64,000 nt of DNA. Origin: Bacilli bacterium (GTDB taxonomy: Bacteria > Bacillota_I > Bacilli_A > RF39 > UBA660). Made by a program: the position numbers and the translations under genes. Below are positions 35,193 through 43,901 of this stretch, piece after piece. Below the pieces are notes generated by a model that did no database searches, had not been told where the DNA came from, and saw nothing but the letters and a program-made list of their open reading frames with translations. The stretch is taken from NCBI GenBank assembly GCA_900772415.1, contig CAAHEC010000019.1, forward strand, positions 31,794 through 95,793, written 5' to 3'. The first letter of the stretch is position 1, and the number at the start of each line of letters is the position of its first letter.

Positions 35193-37077
35193 TTTGTTTA
35201 TATCCTGGTTCTGTTCCTTTTATATAGTATAAAATAGTTTTAAGTTTAGAGTCATTAGTTGCTTCCTTACCGGTGTTAACGTCGGTTAAAACGCCGACAA
35301 CATTATCAGGTTTTTTATACCATTTGGCTTCTTTTTCTCTTAAGTAACCTTCTACCACATCTGCCCATATGTTTTTAGCATATTTATATTCTTTATTAGT
35401 TAATTTTCTGTTATCATCATATCCGGTCCATACTCCAACTACTATATCAGGGTTATATCCAACGGTCCATAAATCATAATCAGTTGTACCACTTTTAACG
35501 GCGTATTTTTTTGTTAATTTAGGTTTAATTGATGCACATGTAGGTGAGGTATAACTTTTTAAGGAAGTATTATAAGTGTTAGATAAAAGTTCACTTAATA
35601 TATATGTATAAGACTTATTTAACACTTTAACTTTTTTCTTTTTGTATTCATAAAGAACATCACCATTACCATCTTCCACTTTTTTTATTAGATGTTCCTT
35701 AACGTTGTATCCTGAGTTTGCTAAAGTAGCATATGCATTGGTAAATTCAAGAATAGATAATTCATTTGTCCCAAGAGGAAGGGATGCATTAGCTTCTAAT
35801 TTGCTTTTTATACCCATTTTTTTTGCATATTTAATCATCATATCTTCTCCTAAAAAAAGATGAGTTTTAATAGCGTATATATTATCAGAGTAACATATAG
35901 CAAGTGCCATTGTTATCTTATCATTTGGATAAATATTACCATAATTGCTAGGAGAATATGAAAGACCATTATCTAAAGTAAATGTTGTTGGTTTACTTAA
36001 AAATGTAGTTGAAGCAGTAAGACCATTTTCTAATGCGGCATAGTATAAAATAGGTTTCATGGTAGATCCTACTTGTCTTTTTGATTGAACCGCTCTGTTA
36101 TATTGAGATTTAGAATAATCTTTACCTCCAGCAAGTGCCATTACTTCACCATTATTTGGATTCATAACGACGACGGATGTCTGCATTTCCTTTTTTCCCT
36201 CTAAATTATTTTTAATTGCATCATCTAGCACAGTTTGTGCATTTATATCAAGACTAGTATATATTTTAAGACCTTCTTTTCTAATTGTGTTTTCACTTAC
36301 TATTTTTAAATCTTGTAATTCTCTTATAACGGCATCTTGATAGTACATTAAAGTAGATAAATTAAGATTTTCTTTTTTACCATAGTAACTTAATTTAATG
36401 TTAGTAGTTTCATCCATTTGTTTTTTAGTTATAATGTTATTATTAACTAGTGATTTTAATATTTCTTTTTGTCTTTTTTTAGCAGCATTTAAATCGTTTA
36501 ATGGTGAATAATTATCTGGAGACTTTGGTATTCCAGCGAGCATTGTGCTTTCTGCTAGAGTTAGATCTTTAGCCGATTTATTAAAATAATATTCCGCAGC
36601 ATTTTCTATTCCCATTATTCCATTTCCATAGTTAATTGTGTTTAGGTAGCCTTCTAAAATTTCATTTTTTGAATACTGAGATTCTAATTTAAAAGCATAC
36701 CATGCTTCCTTTATTTTTCTTTCCCATGTTTTATCAAAAGTTAAAAACAAATTTCTCGCATATTGTTGGGTTATTGTTGATGCTCCTTGTGTTAAATCTT
36801 TTGATTTTATATTAATAAATGCAGATTTAATTATTCTGGGTATATCAAAACCATTATGTTTGTAAAAGTTTTTGTCTTCAGAGTATATAGTTGCATTAAC
36901 TAGATTTTTTGATATATTTTTTAATTTAATCCATTTTTTTGTTCCGTTATTGCCCTCATAAAAACTTTTTTTATTTTTATCATACATATATATACTATTA
37001 GAGCTTTCTATATCTATTTTAGAACCATACTTAGCGCATAAGAATAATATTGTATAAGAAAGACAGAATAATAACAT
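35170..37077 (-). CDS. class A penicillin-binding protein (PBP1A type)
   Basis: A bifunctional peptidoglycan synthase. A short N-terminal membrane anchor is followed by a glycosyltransferase family 51 domain (IYSEDKNFYKHNGFD with the catalytic Glu; QGASTITQQYARNLF; NTINYGNGIMGIENAAEYYF). The transpeptidase domain has GSTMKP (active Ser), YSDN and KSGTTD. From ATG 37077 the protein is 635 residues but has no ribosome binding site and a clipped anchor. In-frame extension to an ATT at 37119, preceded by AAGGCGAT, would add a basic segment (KKVNIICK) and complete the helix. It is convergent with ftsH. Confidence 0.93.
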   Translation of the reverse strand: MLLFCLSYTILFLCAKYGSKIDIESSNSIYMYDKNKKSFYEGNNGTKKWIKLKNISKNLVNATIYSEDKNFYKHNGFDIPRIIKSAFINIKSKDLTQGASTITQQYARNLFLTFDKTWERKIKEAWYAFKLESQYSKNEILEGYLNTINYGNGIMGIENAAEYYFNKSAKDLTLAESTMLAGIPKSPDNYSPLNDLNAAKKRQKEILKSLVNNNIITKKQMDETTNIKLSYYGKKENLNLSTLMYYQDAVIRELQDLKIVSENTIRKEGLKIYTSLDINAQTVLDDAIKNNLEGKKEMQTSVVVMNPNNGEVMALAGGKDYSKSQYNRAVQSKRQVGSTMKPILYYAALENGLTASTTFLSKPTTFTLDNGLSYSPSNYGNIYPNDKITMALAICYSDNIYAIKTHLFLGEDMMIKYAKKMGIKSKLEANASLPLGTNELSILEFTNAYATLANSGYNVKEHLIKKVEDGNGDVLYEYKKKKVKVLNKSYTYILSELLSNTYNTSLKSYTSPTCASIKPKLTKKYAVKSGTTDYDLWTVGYNPDIVVGVWTGYDDNRKLTNKEYKYAKNIWADVVEGYLREKEAKWYKKPDNVVGVLTDVNTGKEATNDSKLKTILYYIKGTEPGYKQIKKTAKN

Positions 37078-37275
37078 TAAAGCGATTAGAATTTTACATA
37101 TTATGTTTACCTTTTTAATTTAAATCGCCTTCTTTCTAATTTTAGTATTGCTAAAAACTAATAAAATATTAAAAGAAAAAATTATTTTTTATATAAAACT
37201 TATAACAAATGGGTTTTCAAAACACCGAAAGTTAGCGGTTTATTGCAATATTTTGTGTTCAATATGTCATTTTTA

Positions 37276-37304
37276 TTGACCTTTTTTCTTATCTATGCTA
37301 TATT
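37276..37304 (+). promoter_or_regulatory. promoter of the ywiB-argS-rpoE-prfA run
   Basis: TTGACC (37276-37281), 17 bases, TATATT (37299-37304), about 30 bases before the first gene. The other half of this roughly 255-base gap (37078-37270) must hold the divergent PBP promoter, but I see no convincing match. Confidence 0.7.
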
Positions 37305-37333
37305 GACACTAGAAAAATTTTAAAGGTGTTTTT

Positions 37334-37708
37334 ATGTCTAAAATTATTGTAAATCATAATATAAAATCTACTTTAGAAAATGAAGAGATAAAAAATAAGA
37401 AAGGTATATTGAAAGATAATACAATTACTTATAACTATGCCGGAATTATGATCTCGGTTAAAATTTTTAAGAATAAGGTTTTTTTAGAAAGAGAAAATGA
37501 AGATGTAAAAATATGTTTAGAGTTTGAAGAGAATAAATCTATTGTAACTAAATATGTTATTAAAGATATGAAATTAGAAATTAAACTTGAATCTAAAACT
37601 AAAAAACTCATTATAAATGATCATAATATAGAAGTGGAATATGACTTATTTATGAATGGTGAATTTAGTGACAGTTTTAAGTATGAAGTAGAATGGAGCG
37701 ATTTATAA
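37334..37708 (+). CDS. DUF1934 family protein (YwiB-like)
   Basis: A 124-residue beta-rich protein of DUF1934 character, predicted lipocalin-like barrel, with alternating hydrophobic strands and a C-terminal EVEYDLFMNGE segment. B. subtilis ywiB lies next to argS, as here, and the function is not established. AAAGGTGTTTTT precedes the ATG. Its stop overlaps the argS start (TAATG). Confidence 0.8.
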   Translation: MSKIIVNHNIKSTLENEEIKNKKGILKDNTITYNYAGIMISVKIFKNKVFLERENEDVKICLEFEENKSIVTKYVIKDMKLEIKLESKTKKLIINDHNIEVEYDLFMNGEFSDSFKYEVEWSDL

Positions 37709-39339
37709 TGAATCTGAAAGAAAAACTAAAAGAAATGATTAAATCCGTTTTAAATGAATTATCCATTAAATTTGATCCGGAAAACATTGTTGTTGAAGTT
37801 CCTAAAAAAAGAGAACAAGGAGACTTTTCAACTAACATTGCAATGCAATTAACTAAAGTTTTAAAAGAGAATCCAAGAAATATAGCTGAAAAAATAGTGG
37901 AAGTTTTAAGTAAAAATACTAATGAAATTAAAACAATAGAAATAGCAGGGCCAGGTTTTATTAATATTTATTTAAATGATGAATATGTTTTTAGCGGAAT
38001 ATCTAATGTAATAAAACAAGGTGAAAATTATGGTTCATCATCCATTGGAAAAAAAGAAAAAATAGATATAGAATTCGTTAGTGCAAATCCGACGGGAATA
38101 CTTCATTTAGGTACTGCAAGAGGGGCAGCATATGGTTCTAATCTTGCTAATATAATGTCTTTTGCTGGCTATGATGTTACTAAAGAGTACTATATAAATG
38201 ATGCTGGAAACCAAATAATAAACTTAGGTGTTTCATTAAAGGAAAGATATAAAGGTTTATGTGGTTTAGAAGAAAATATGCCAGAAGATGGTTATTATGG
38301 TTCTGAAATTATTGATATTGCCAAAAATATTTTTGATAAGTATGGTGATTCTAAGCTAGATGAAGATTTAGAATTCTTTAAGAAAGTTGCGGTTGATTAT
38401 TTGCTTAACATAATAAAAACGGATTTATCTAATTTTGGTGTTACGTTTGATGTATGGACAAGTGAAAAAAGTATTCGTGCTAAAGGAAGAATTGAAGAAT
38501 CATTAAAAATTCTTGAAGAAAAAGGTTTGGTTTATAAAAAAGACGATGCAACTTGGCTTAAGACAACCGTTTATGGTGATGATAAAGATAGGGTACTTAT
38601 AAAAACTGATGGTAGTTATACGTATTTAGTACCAGATATAGCTTATCACCTAGATAAATTTGATAGAGGGTTTGATTATTTAGTAGATGTTTTTGGAGCG
38701 GATCATCATAGTTATGTATCAAGATTAAAGGCTAGTATAGAAGCTTTAGGATATGATAAGGATAAACTAGAGGTTAGACTTCTTCAAATGGTAAGACTTC
38801 TTCGTGATGGAGAAATTGTTAAAATGAGTAAAAGAACAGGTGGAAATATTACTATTTCAGAACTTGTTGGAGAAATAGGTAAAGATGCTGCTAGATACTT
38901 TTTTGCAACTAGAAGCTTAGATGGTCAGATGGATTTTGATATTAATTTAGCGCTTAAAAAATCTAGTGAAAACCCATTCTTTTACGTTGGATATGCAAAT
39001 GCTAGAATATGCTCTATATTAAAAGAAGCTAAAGAAAAGAATATAGATATTTGTACTGATATAAAAGAAGCTATTGATATAGATTCTAAAGCACTTTTAT
39101 TAAAGGTTTATGAATTTACTGAGGTTTTAGTAAGTGCTGCTTTAAAGAAAGAGCCACATTTAATTACTAATTATGTGTATGAATTAGCTAGCATGTTCCA
39201 TAATTATTATGGTAAACATAAAATATTAACTGATGATATAAAGGCGTCAGAGAAACGCTTAGGACTTATTAAAACAGTTGGTATAACAATAACCAATGCT
39301 TTAAAATTAATAGGTGTTAAAGCACCGGAAAAAATGTAG
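37708..39339 (+). CDS. argS: arginyl-tRNA synthetase
   Basis: A class I synthetase of 543 residues. It has the N-terminal Add1 domain, the HIGH-type motif NPTGILHLGTARG (HLGT here), the signature KMSKRTGGNI and a C-terminal DALR anticodon-binding domain ending in IGVKAPEKM. I start at ATG 37708 (MNLKEKLKEMIK), which overlaps the previous stop; ATG 37693 is in frame but lies inside the upstream gene with no site. Followed directly by rpoE. Confidence 0.96.
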   Translation: MNLKEKLKEMIKSVLNELSIKFDPENIVVEVPKKREQGDFSTNIAMQLTKVLKENPRNIAEKIVEVLSKNTNEIKTIEIAGPGFINIYLNDEYVFSGISNVIKQGENYGSSSIGKKEKIDIEFVSANPTGILHLGTARGAAYGSNLANIMSFAGYDVTKEYYINDAGNQIINLGVSLKERYKGLCGLEENMPEDGYYGSEIIDIAKNIFDKYGDSKLDEDLEFFKKVAVDYLLNIIKTDLSNFGVTFDVWTSEKSIRAKGRIEESLKILEEKGLVYKKDDATWLKTTVYGDDKDRVLIKTDGSYTYLVPDIAYHLDKFDRGFDYLVDVFGADHHSYVSRLKASIEALGYDKDKLEVRLLQMVRLLRDGEIVKMSKRTGGNITISELVGEIGKDAARYFFATRSLDGQMDFDINLALKKSSENPFFYVGYANARICSILKEAKEKNIDICTDIKEAIDIDSKALLLKVYEFTEVLVSAALKKEPHLITNYVYELASMFHNYYGKHKILTDDIKASEKRLGLIKTVGITITNALKLIGVKAPEKM

Positions 39340-39349
39340 GAGGATAATT

Positions 39350-39772
39350 ATGAATATTAGACAAATGCCTTTAGAGGAATTGGAGCTACTATCTTATACA
39401 GATATAGCTTATGAATTATTAAAACTAGATAAAAAGCCTAAAACAACCCGTGATTTATTTAAAGAGGTATGTGACTTACTACAAATAAGTGAGGATAATA
39501 TGTTTGAAATGATAGGCGATTTTTATACTACATTAACAACAGATAAAAGATTTATTTTATTAGATTCTGCTGAATGGGATTTAAAGGAAGCTCATTGCGT
39601 TAAAACCATTATTGATGATGATGAGGATGATGAAGAAGGAGAAGAAGAGGAAACTGAGGAAGAAGAGGATGAAGCAGTTTCAAACGATGAAGAAGATTTT
39701 GATGATATAGATGATGAAATAGATGAATTAGAAGATCTAGTTGTAGTTACAGAAGAAGAGATGGATGAATAA
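39350..39772 (+). CDS. rpoE: RNA polymerase delta subunit
   Basis: The 140-residue delta factor: an N-terminal HARE-HTH domain (MPLEELELLSYTDIAYELL, TTRDLFKEVCDLL, GDFYTTLTTDKRF) and a disordered, highly acidic C-terminal half (about 80-140). Delta increases RNA polymerase recycling and promoter selectivity in Firmicutes. Start ATG 39350 is preceded by GTAGGAGGATAATT; longer in-frame starts lie within argS. The stop overlaps the prfA ATG. Confidence 0.95.
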   Translation: MNIRQMPLEELELLSYTDIAYELLKLDKKPKTTRDLFKEVCDLLQISEDNMFEMIGDFYTTLTTDKRFILLDSAEWDLKEAHCVKTIIDDDEDDEEGEEEETEEEEDEAVSNDEEDFDDIDDEIDELEDLVVVTEEEMDE

Positions 39773-40827
39773 TGTTTGAAAGATTAGAAGCAATAAAAGA
39801 AAGAAATGATTTTATTACTAATGAACTTACTAAACCAGAAGTAATAAATGATGTAGTTAAAACAACTAAATTATCAAAAGAACAATCTGATCTATCAGAA
39901 ATAATAGAATGTTATGATGCGTATTTAAAAGCTAAAAAAGATTATGAGGAAGCAAAGGAACTATCAAACGATCCAGAAATGAAAGAATTTGCTATGGAAG
40001 AGGAAGAAAAAAATTTAAGCAAGCAAAAAGAGCTTGAAAAACAATTAGAAATTCTTCTTTTGCCAAAGGATCCTAACGATGGAAAAAATATCATTGTTGA
40101 AATAAGAGGAGCAGCAGGTGGAGATGAAGCCAATATATTTGCTGGCGACTTATATGACATGTATGTAAAATATGCAGAAAATCAAGGTTTTAAGGTAGAA
40201 ACTTTAGATAGTACTCCAGGTTCTAGTGGCGGATATTCGGAAATTTCATTTATGATAAAAGGGGATAGTGTTTATTCGAAACTTAAGTATGAATCGGGAG
40301 CACACCGCGTACAAAGGGTTCCTCAAACAGAATCACAAGGAAGAGTGCACACATCAACTGCAACAGTACTTGTAATGCCAGAAGTAGATGATATAGACTT
40401 TGAACTTGATATGAATGATGTAAGAGTTGATATAACAAGATCATCAGGATGTGGTGGTCAGGGAGTAAACACAACTGATTCGGCGGTTAGATTAACGCAT
40501 ATTCCAACGGGAATCGTGGTTTATTCTCAAACTGAGAGATCTCAAATTAAGAATAAAGAAATAGCAATAAAAATCCTAAAATCAAGAGTATATGATTTAA
40601 AGATGAGAGAACAAGAAAAAGAAATTGGAGCAGAAAGAAGAAGTAAAATAGGAACTGGTGACAGATCCGAAAAGATAAGAACATATAACTATCCTCAAAA
40701 CAGGGTAACGGATCACCGTATAGGCTATACCACAAACTCATTAGATAGAGTAATGAACGGTAAATTAGATGATATAATAGAAGCCTTAATAACGGAAGAT
40801 CAAAGAAGAAAATTAGCTGGAGAATAA
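39772..40827 (+). CDS. prfA: peptide chain release factor 1
   Basis: RF1 (351 residues) recognises UAA/UAG. The GGQ loop (SSGCGGQGVNTTDSAV) catalyses peptidyl-tRNA hydrolysis. The codon-reading tripeptide, in RVPQTESQGR, is P-Q-T at the position of E. coli PAT, distinguishing RF1 from RF2 (SPF). TGA is also used as a stop in this window, so RF2 should exist elsewhere. The Gln of GGQ is the substrate of PrmC, encoded two genes downstream. Confidence 0.97.
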   Translation: MFERLEAIKERNDFITNELTKPEVINDVVKTTKLSKEQSDLSEIIECYDAYLKAKKDYEEAKELSNDPEMKEFAMEEEEKNLSKQKELEKQLEILLLPKDPNDGKNIIVEIRGAAGGDEANIFAGDLYDMYVKYAENQGFKVETLDSTPGSSGGYSEISFMIKGDSVYSKLKYESGAHRVQRVPQTESQGRVHTSTATVLVMPEVDDIDFELDMNDVRVDITRSSGCGGQGVNTTDSAVRLTHIPTGIVVYSQTERSQIKNKEIAIKILKSRVYDLKMREQEKEIGAERRSKIGTGDRSEKIRTYNYPQNRVTDHRIGYTTNSLDRVMNGKLDDIIEALITEDQRRKLAGE

Positions 40828-40841
40828 CTCTTCAGTTTTTT
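40817..40841 (+). terminator. intrinsic terminator after prfA
   Basis: CTGGAGA pairs with TCTTCAG (one G-U) around a 5-base loop, followed by six T residues. It contains the prfA stop. Confidence 0.65.
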
Positions 40842-40874
40842 CATATGTTATAATGTATTTAAGGATGTGATTTA

Positions 40875-41996
40875 ATGAAATATACTTTTCCAAATTATGA
40901 TAAAGGACTTATAAACGTAATTTGTTCTATTGAAAAATACTTTAAAGTGCCAAGTAAGCATAATTCTCTTGATTTGTTAGATAATATATTAAATAAAAAT
41001 AATAGCAAAAACGTGGTATTATTCTTATTTGATGGATTGGGTTACAACATTTTAAAAGATAATAAAGATATATGTCCATTTTTATATGATAATTTAATAA
41101 CTAATATATCATCTAATTTTCCGTCTACCACCATGTCTGCTAGAACAACAGTAGAATCAGGTCTTACTCCAAAAGAACATGGGCATCTTGGATGGGATAT
41201 GTATTTTAAATGCTTTGATGAAGTTATATGCTTATCAAAAAACGTTATAAAAGGAACAAATAAGAGTCCTTGTAATTATAATGTAGCTAAAACCCTTCTT
41301 AAATATGAACCAGTAACGGACATTATTAATAAAAAAGAAGGATATATATCAGAAACTTTAAGGGTTTATAGTAATCATAAAACGGAGTCTTTAAGAAAGA
41401 TGAAAAAGAAAATAAAAAAACTTACAAAATCAAAAGAAAGAGCCTATGTATATGCTTACTATAATGAACCAGATCATGCTCTTCATAATAACGGAGTAGG
41501 AAGCCTCCAAATGAAAAAATATTTAAAGCACATAAATAAATGGTTTAAGAAAACTTGTAAGTCATTAAAAGACACTACTATAATAGCATTAGCAGATCAT
41601 GGTCACATAAACGTAGAATATATTAATTTAATGGTTTATCCTTCAATTACTAAAATGTTATCCCATAATATAGCAATAGATGATAGAGCAACTAGTTTTA
41701 TGGTAAAAAAAGAATATAAGAAGACTTTTCCTTTAGAACTTAAAAAAGTACTAAAAGATGATTTTATAATAATGTCCAAAGAAGAAGTTATAAAACAAGG
41801 ATTATATGGTCCAGGATATGAAAATAAGTATTATAAGGATGGATTAGGGGACTTTTTTGCTCTTGGAATAAAAAATAAAGCAATTAGATGGAATAATAAG
41901 ACTAACTTGCATAAATCTGCTCATTCAGGATTAACTTTAGATGAGATGTTAGTGCCTTTAATTGTTGTTAATTCTAATAAAATAAAAAGATGGTGA
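40875..41996 (+). CDS. alkaline phosphatase-fold phosphodiesterase/nucleotide pyrophosphatase-like protein
   Basis: A 373-residue protein of the alkaline phosphatase superfamily. The first metal-binding aspartate is in LFLFDGLGYN (about residue 54). A Thr nucleophile candidate lies in SNFPSTTMSART (about 77-88). Later metal ligands are YNEPDHALHN and ADHGHIN. The C terminus SGLTLDEMLVPLIV, preceded by KSAHSG, supplies the last histidine. No signal peptide, so cytoplasmic. Substrate unknown. AAGGATGTGATTTA precedes the ATG. Ends with TGA, 4 bases before prmC. Confidence 0.82.
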   Translation: MKYTFPNYDKGLINVICSIEKYFKVPSKHNSLDLLDNILNKNNSKNVVLFLFDGLGYNILKDNKDICPFLYDNLITNISSNFPSTTMSARTTVESGLTPKEHGHLGWDMYFKCFDEVICLSKNVIKGTNKSPCNYNVAKTLLKYEPVTDIINKKEGYISETLRVYSNHKTESLRKMKKKIKKLTKSKERAYVYAYYNEPDHALHNNGVGSLQMKKYLKHINKWFKKTCKSLKDTTIIALADHGHINVEYINLMVYPSITKMLSHNIAIDDRATSFMVKKEYKKTFPLELKKVLKDDFIIMSKEEVIKQGLYGPGYENKYYKDGLGDFFALGIKNKAIRWNNKTNLHKSAHSGLTLDEMLVPLIVVNSNKIKRW

Positions 41997-42000
41997 TGAT

Positions 42001-42714
42001 ATGGAAAAAGAAATAGAATATTTAAAAAAGTATTATAAAGGTGATATAAAAGATGCTATTAAAAGACTTCAAAATAATGAGCCTGTTCAGTATATAGTAG
42101 GGGATGTAGATTTTTATGGATATACACTAGATGTTAATAAAAATGTTTTAATACCTAGAAGAGAGACTGAAGAATTAGTAGAATATGTCATAAAATACGC
42201 TAAAAGGCTTAATAAACCCTCTATAATTGATGTTGGAACAGGAACTGGTGCAATTGCAATAGCACTTTCAAAAGAGCTTAATTTGCCTGTATATGCAAGC
42301 GATGTATCTTCTTCTGCACTTGAAGTAGCAAGAAAAAACGTAGAAAAAACTGATTCAAAAGTATCATTACTTTTAGGAGATATGCTAAAACCTTATATAG
42401 ATAAGAATATAAAGGTAGACATATTAGTTAGTAATCCGCCGTATATAAGGGAAGATGAAAAAATAGAAAAAATAGTTAAGGATAACGAGCCAAAAATAGC
42501 ACTTTATGCGCCGAATAACGGATTGTTTTATTATGAAGAAATATTAAAAGATGCAAAAAAAGTATTAAATGATAAGTTTTTAATAGCATTTGAAATAGGA
42601 GAAAAGCAAGGTGATGATGTTAAAGAATTAGCTCATAAATATCTAAAAGATGTAAAAGTAGAAATAAAAAAGGATTTGTCGGATAAAAATAGGTTTGTTT
42701 TTGTATATAATTAA
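42001..42714 (+). CDS. prmC: release factor glutamine-N5 methyltransferase
   Basis: PrmC methylates the GGQ glutamine of RF1/RF2. SAM motif I is IDVGTGTGAIAIAL and the catalytic NPPY is VSNPPYIRED. The N-terminal substrate-binding part includes QYIVGDVDFYG and VLIPRRETEELVE. 237 residues is at the short end (B. subtilis 288), because the N-terminal helical domain is trimmed. GATGGTGATGAT precedes the ATG. The prfA-prmC-spoIIR order is that of Bacillus. Confidence 0.94.
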   Translation: MEKEIEYLKKYYKGDIKDAIKRLQNNEPVQYIVGDVDFYGYTLDVNKNVLIPRRETEELVEYVIKYAKRLNKPSIIDVGTGTGAIAIALSKELNLPVYASDVSSSALEVARKNVEKTDSKVSLLLGDMLKPYIDKNIKVDILVSNPPYIREDEKIEKIVKDNEPKIALYAPNNGLFYYEEILKDAKKVLNDKFLIAFEIGEKQGDDVKELAHKYLKDVKVEIKKDLSDKNRFVFVYN

Positions 42715-42717
42715 AAT

Positions 42718-42754
42718 AAATCACTCACTAGTTAATAGATGGTGGGTGATTTTT
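42718..42754 (+). promoter_or_regulatory. hairpin sequestering the spoIIR ribosome binding site / terminator
   Basis: AAATCACTCAC (42718-42728) pairs with GTGGGTGATTT (42742-42752), 11 bp with one G-U, and a 13-base loop. The right arm contains the spoIIR Shine-Dalgarno sequence GGTGGGTGAT and ends in a short T run. The hairpin can therefore act as a terminator of prmC transcripts, as a block to spoIIR translation, or both. Confidence 0.7.
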
Positions 42755-42756
42755 AA

Positions 42757-43287
42757 ATGAAAAAAATGATACTTATATTTCTTGCTGGATTAATGATATT
42801 TTCTGTTTATAATAAATCAAAAAAGAATGAGGAGGTTAAACTTCCAGATTCTGCAATTAGATTTAGGGTTTTAGCTAACAGTAATTCTCCAAGAGATCAA
42901 AAAATAAAAGAAGAAGTAAGAGATAAAATGCAAAAAGAACTTTATACATTATTAGAAAACGCAAAATCTTCTAAACAAGCAAGAAACTTAATAACTGGTA
43001 ACATGGATAATTTTAATGATATATTAACTAAAGAAATGAAAGATAAAGAGTATTCTTACACAATAGATTATGGTATGCATCCATTTCCAGAAAAAAAATA
43101 CAAAGGAATTACATATGAAGCGGGAGAATATGAATCTTTATTAGTCACTTTAGGTAGTGGTAAAGGTGATAACTGGTGGTGCGTTTTATTTCCTCCGTTA
43201 TGTCTTTTAGAAGCTGAAGAAACTACTAATACTAGTGATGTAGAATACAAATCTTTTATAAAAGAAATAATAGAAAAATATTTTTAA
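42757..43287 (+). CDS. spoIIR: stage II sporulation protein R
   Basis: SpoIIR is the forespore-secreted signal that activates the SpoIIGA protease and so pro-sigma-E in the mother cell. The 176-residue product has a signal peptide/anchor (residues about 3-18), the conserved PDSAIRFRVLANSNSPRDQ and KIKEEVRD segment, the beta region YGMHPFPEKKYKGI, and the hallmark GKGDNWWCVLFPPLCLLE. It follows prmC as in B. subtilis. Confidence 0.94.
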   Translation: MKKMILIFLAGLMIFSVYNKSKKNEEVKLPDSAIRFRVLANSNSPRDQKIKEEVRDKMQKELYTLLENAKSSKQARNLITGNMDNFNDILTKEMKDKEYSYTIDYGMHPFPEKKYKGITYEAGEYESLLVTLGSGKGDNWWCVLFPPLCLLEAEETTNTSDVEYKSFIKEIIEKYF

Positions 43288-43324
43288 ACTAATTGAATAA
43301 TATAATGTAGGAAGGTGATTTATC

Positions 43325-43852
43325 ATCATAAACATTATATTAATAGCTATTAGTTTAAGTATGGATGCATTTTCCTTAGCATTTTCATATGGAATAAAAG
43401 GCATTCATTTAAAAAAAATTGTAATTACCGCTATAACTGTAGGATTATTTCATTTTTTTATGCCTCTTTTGGGTAATTATCTTGGTGTTTCTTTGTTTTC
43501 ATACACTATTTTAAAACCTAAATTTATAATGTTTTTCGTCTTTTTTTTACTTTCCTTAGATATGATTACACATTTTTTTGACGATAAAGAAAAAATAAGA
43601 AAATTAGATATATTTGGTACATTATTATTTGCGGCTTCTGTAAGCTTTGATAGTTTATCTGTAGGATTAGGCCTTAGTTATTTAAGTGACAGTATTATTT
43701 TATCTTGTTTTACTTTTTGCCTTATAAGTTCTTTTTTTACATTATTAGGTTTTGAATTTGGTAAAAAACTTTCTGAAAAAATAGGAAGATATTCATTTTT
43801 ATTAGGTGGTGTTATTTTGCTTTTTTATTCTGTATGGATATTGACAAAATAG
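43325..43852 (+). CDS. MntP/YtaF-family (DUF204) membrane protein
   Basis: Six hydrophobic helices in two related halves. The family motifs are SLSMDAFSLAFSYG in helix 1 and SVSFDSLSVGLGLSYL in helix 4, with the paired Asp residues of Mn(II) efflux pump MntP and sporulation protein YtaF. The first ATG in frame (43361) falls inside helix 1. AAGGTGAT at 43312-43319 and the need for about 12 residues before SMDAF argue for a non-AUG start, best ATC 43325 (175 residues). In B. subtilis mntP (ywlD) lies a few genes after spoIIR. Mn export versus YtaF-like function is unresolved. Confidence 0.82.
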   Translation: MINIILIAISLSMDAFSLAFSYGIKGIHLKKIVITAITVGLFHFFMPLLGNYLGVSLFSYTILKPKFIMFFVFFLLSLDMITHFFDDKEKIRKLDIFGTLLFAASVSFDSLSVGLGLSYLSDSIILSCFTFCLISSFFTLLGFEFGKKLSEKIGRYSFLLGGVILLFYSVWILTK

Positions 43853-43869
43853 TAAAATAGTGTTATCAT
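43841..43869 (+). promoter_or_regulatory. promoter of the unknown anchored protein gene
   Basis: Consensus TTGACA (43841-43846), 17 bases, TATCAT (43864-43869), overlapping the 3' end of the upstream gene. Confidence 0.7.
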
Positions 43870-43901
43870 ATGTGGCATTCAAACAAAAGGGGGAGTTTTG
43901 T

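Noticed and set aside
39600..39770. GAA/GAT-rich repeat tract, considered as a DNA repeat
   Set aside because: It encodes the normal acidic tail of the RNA polymerase delta subunit.
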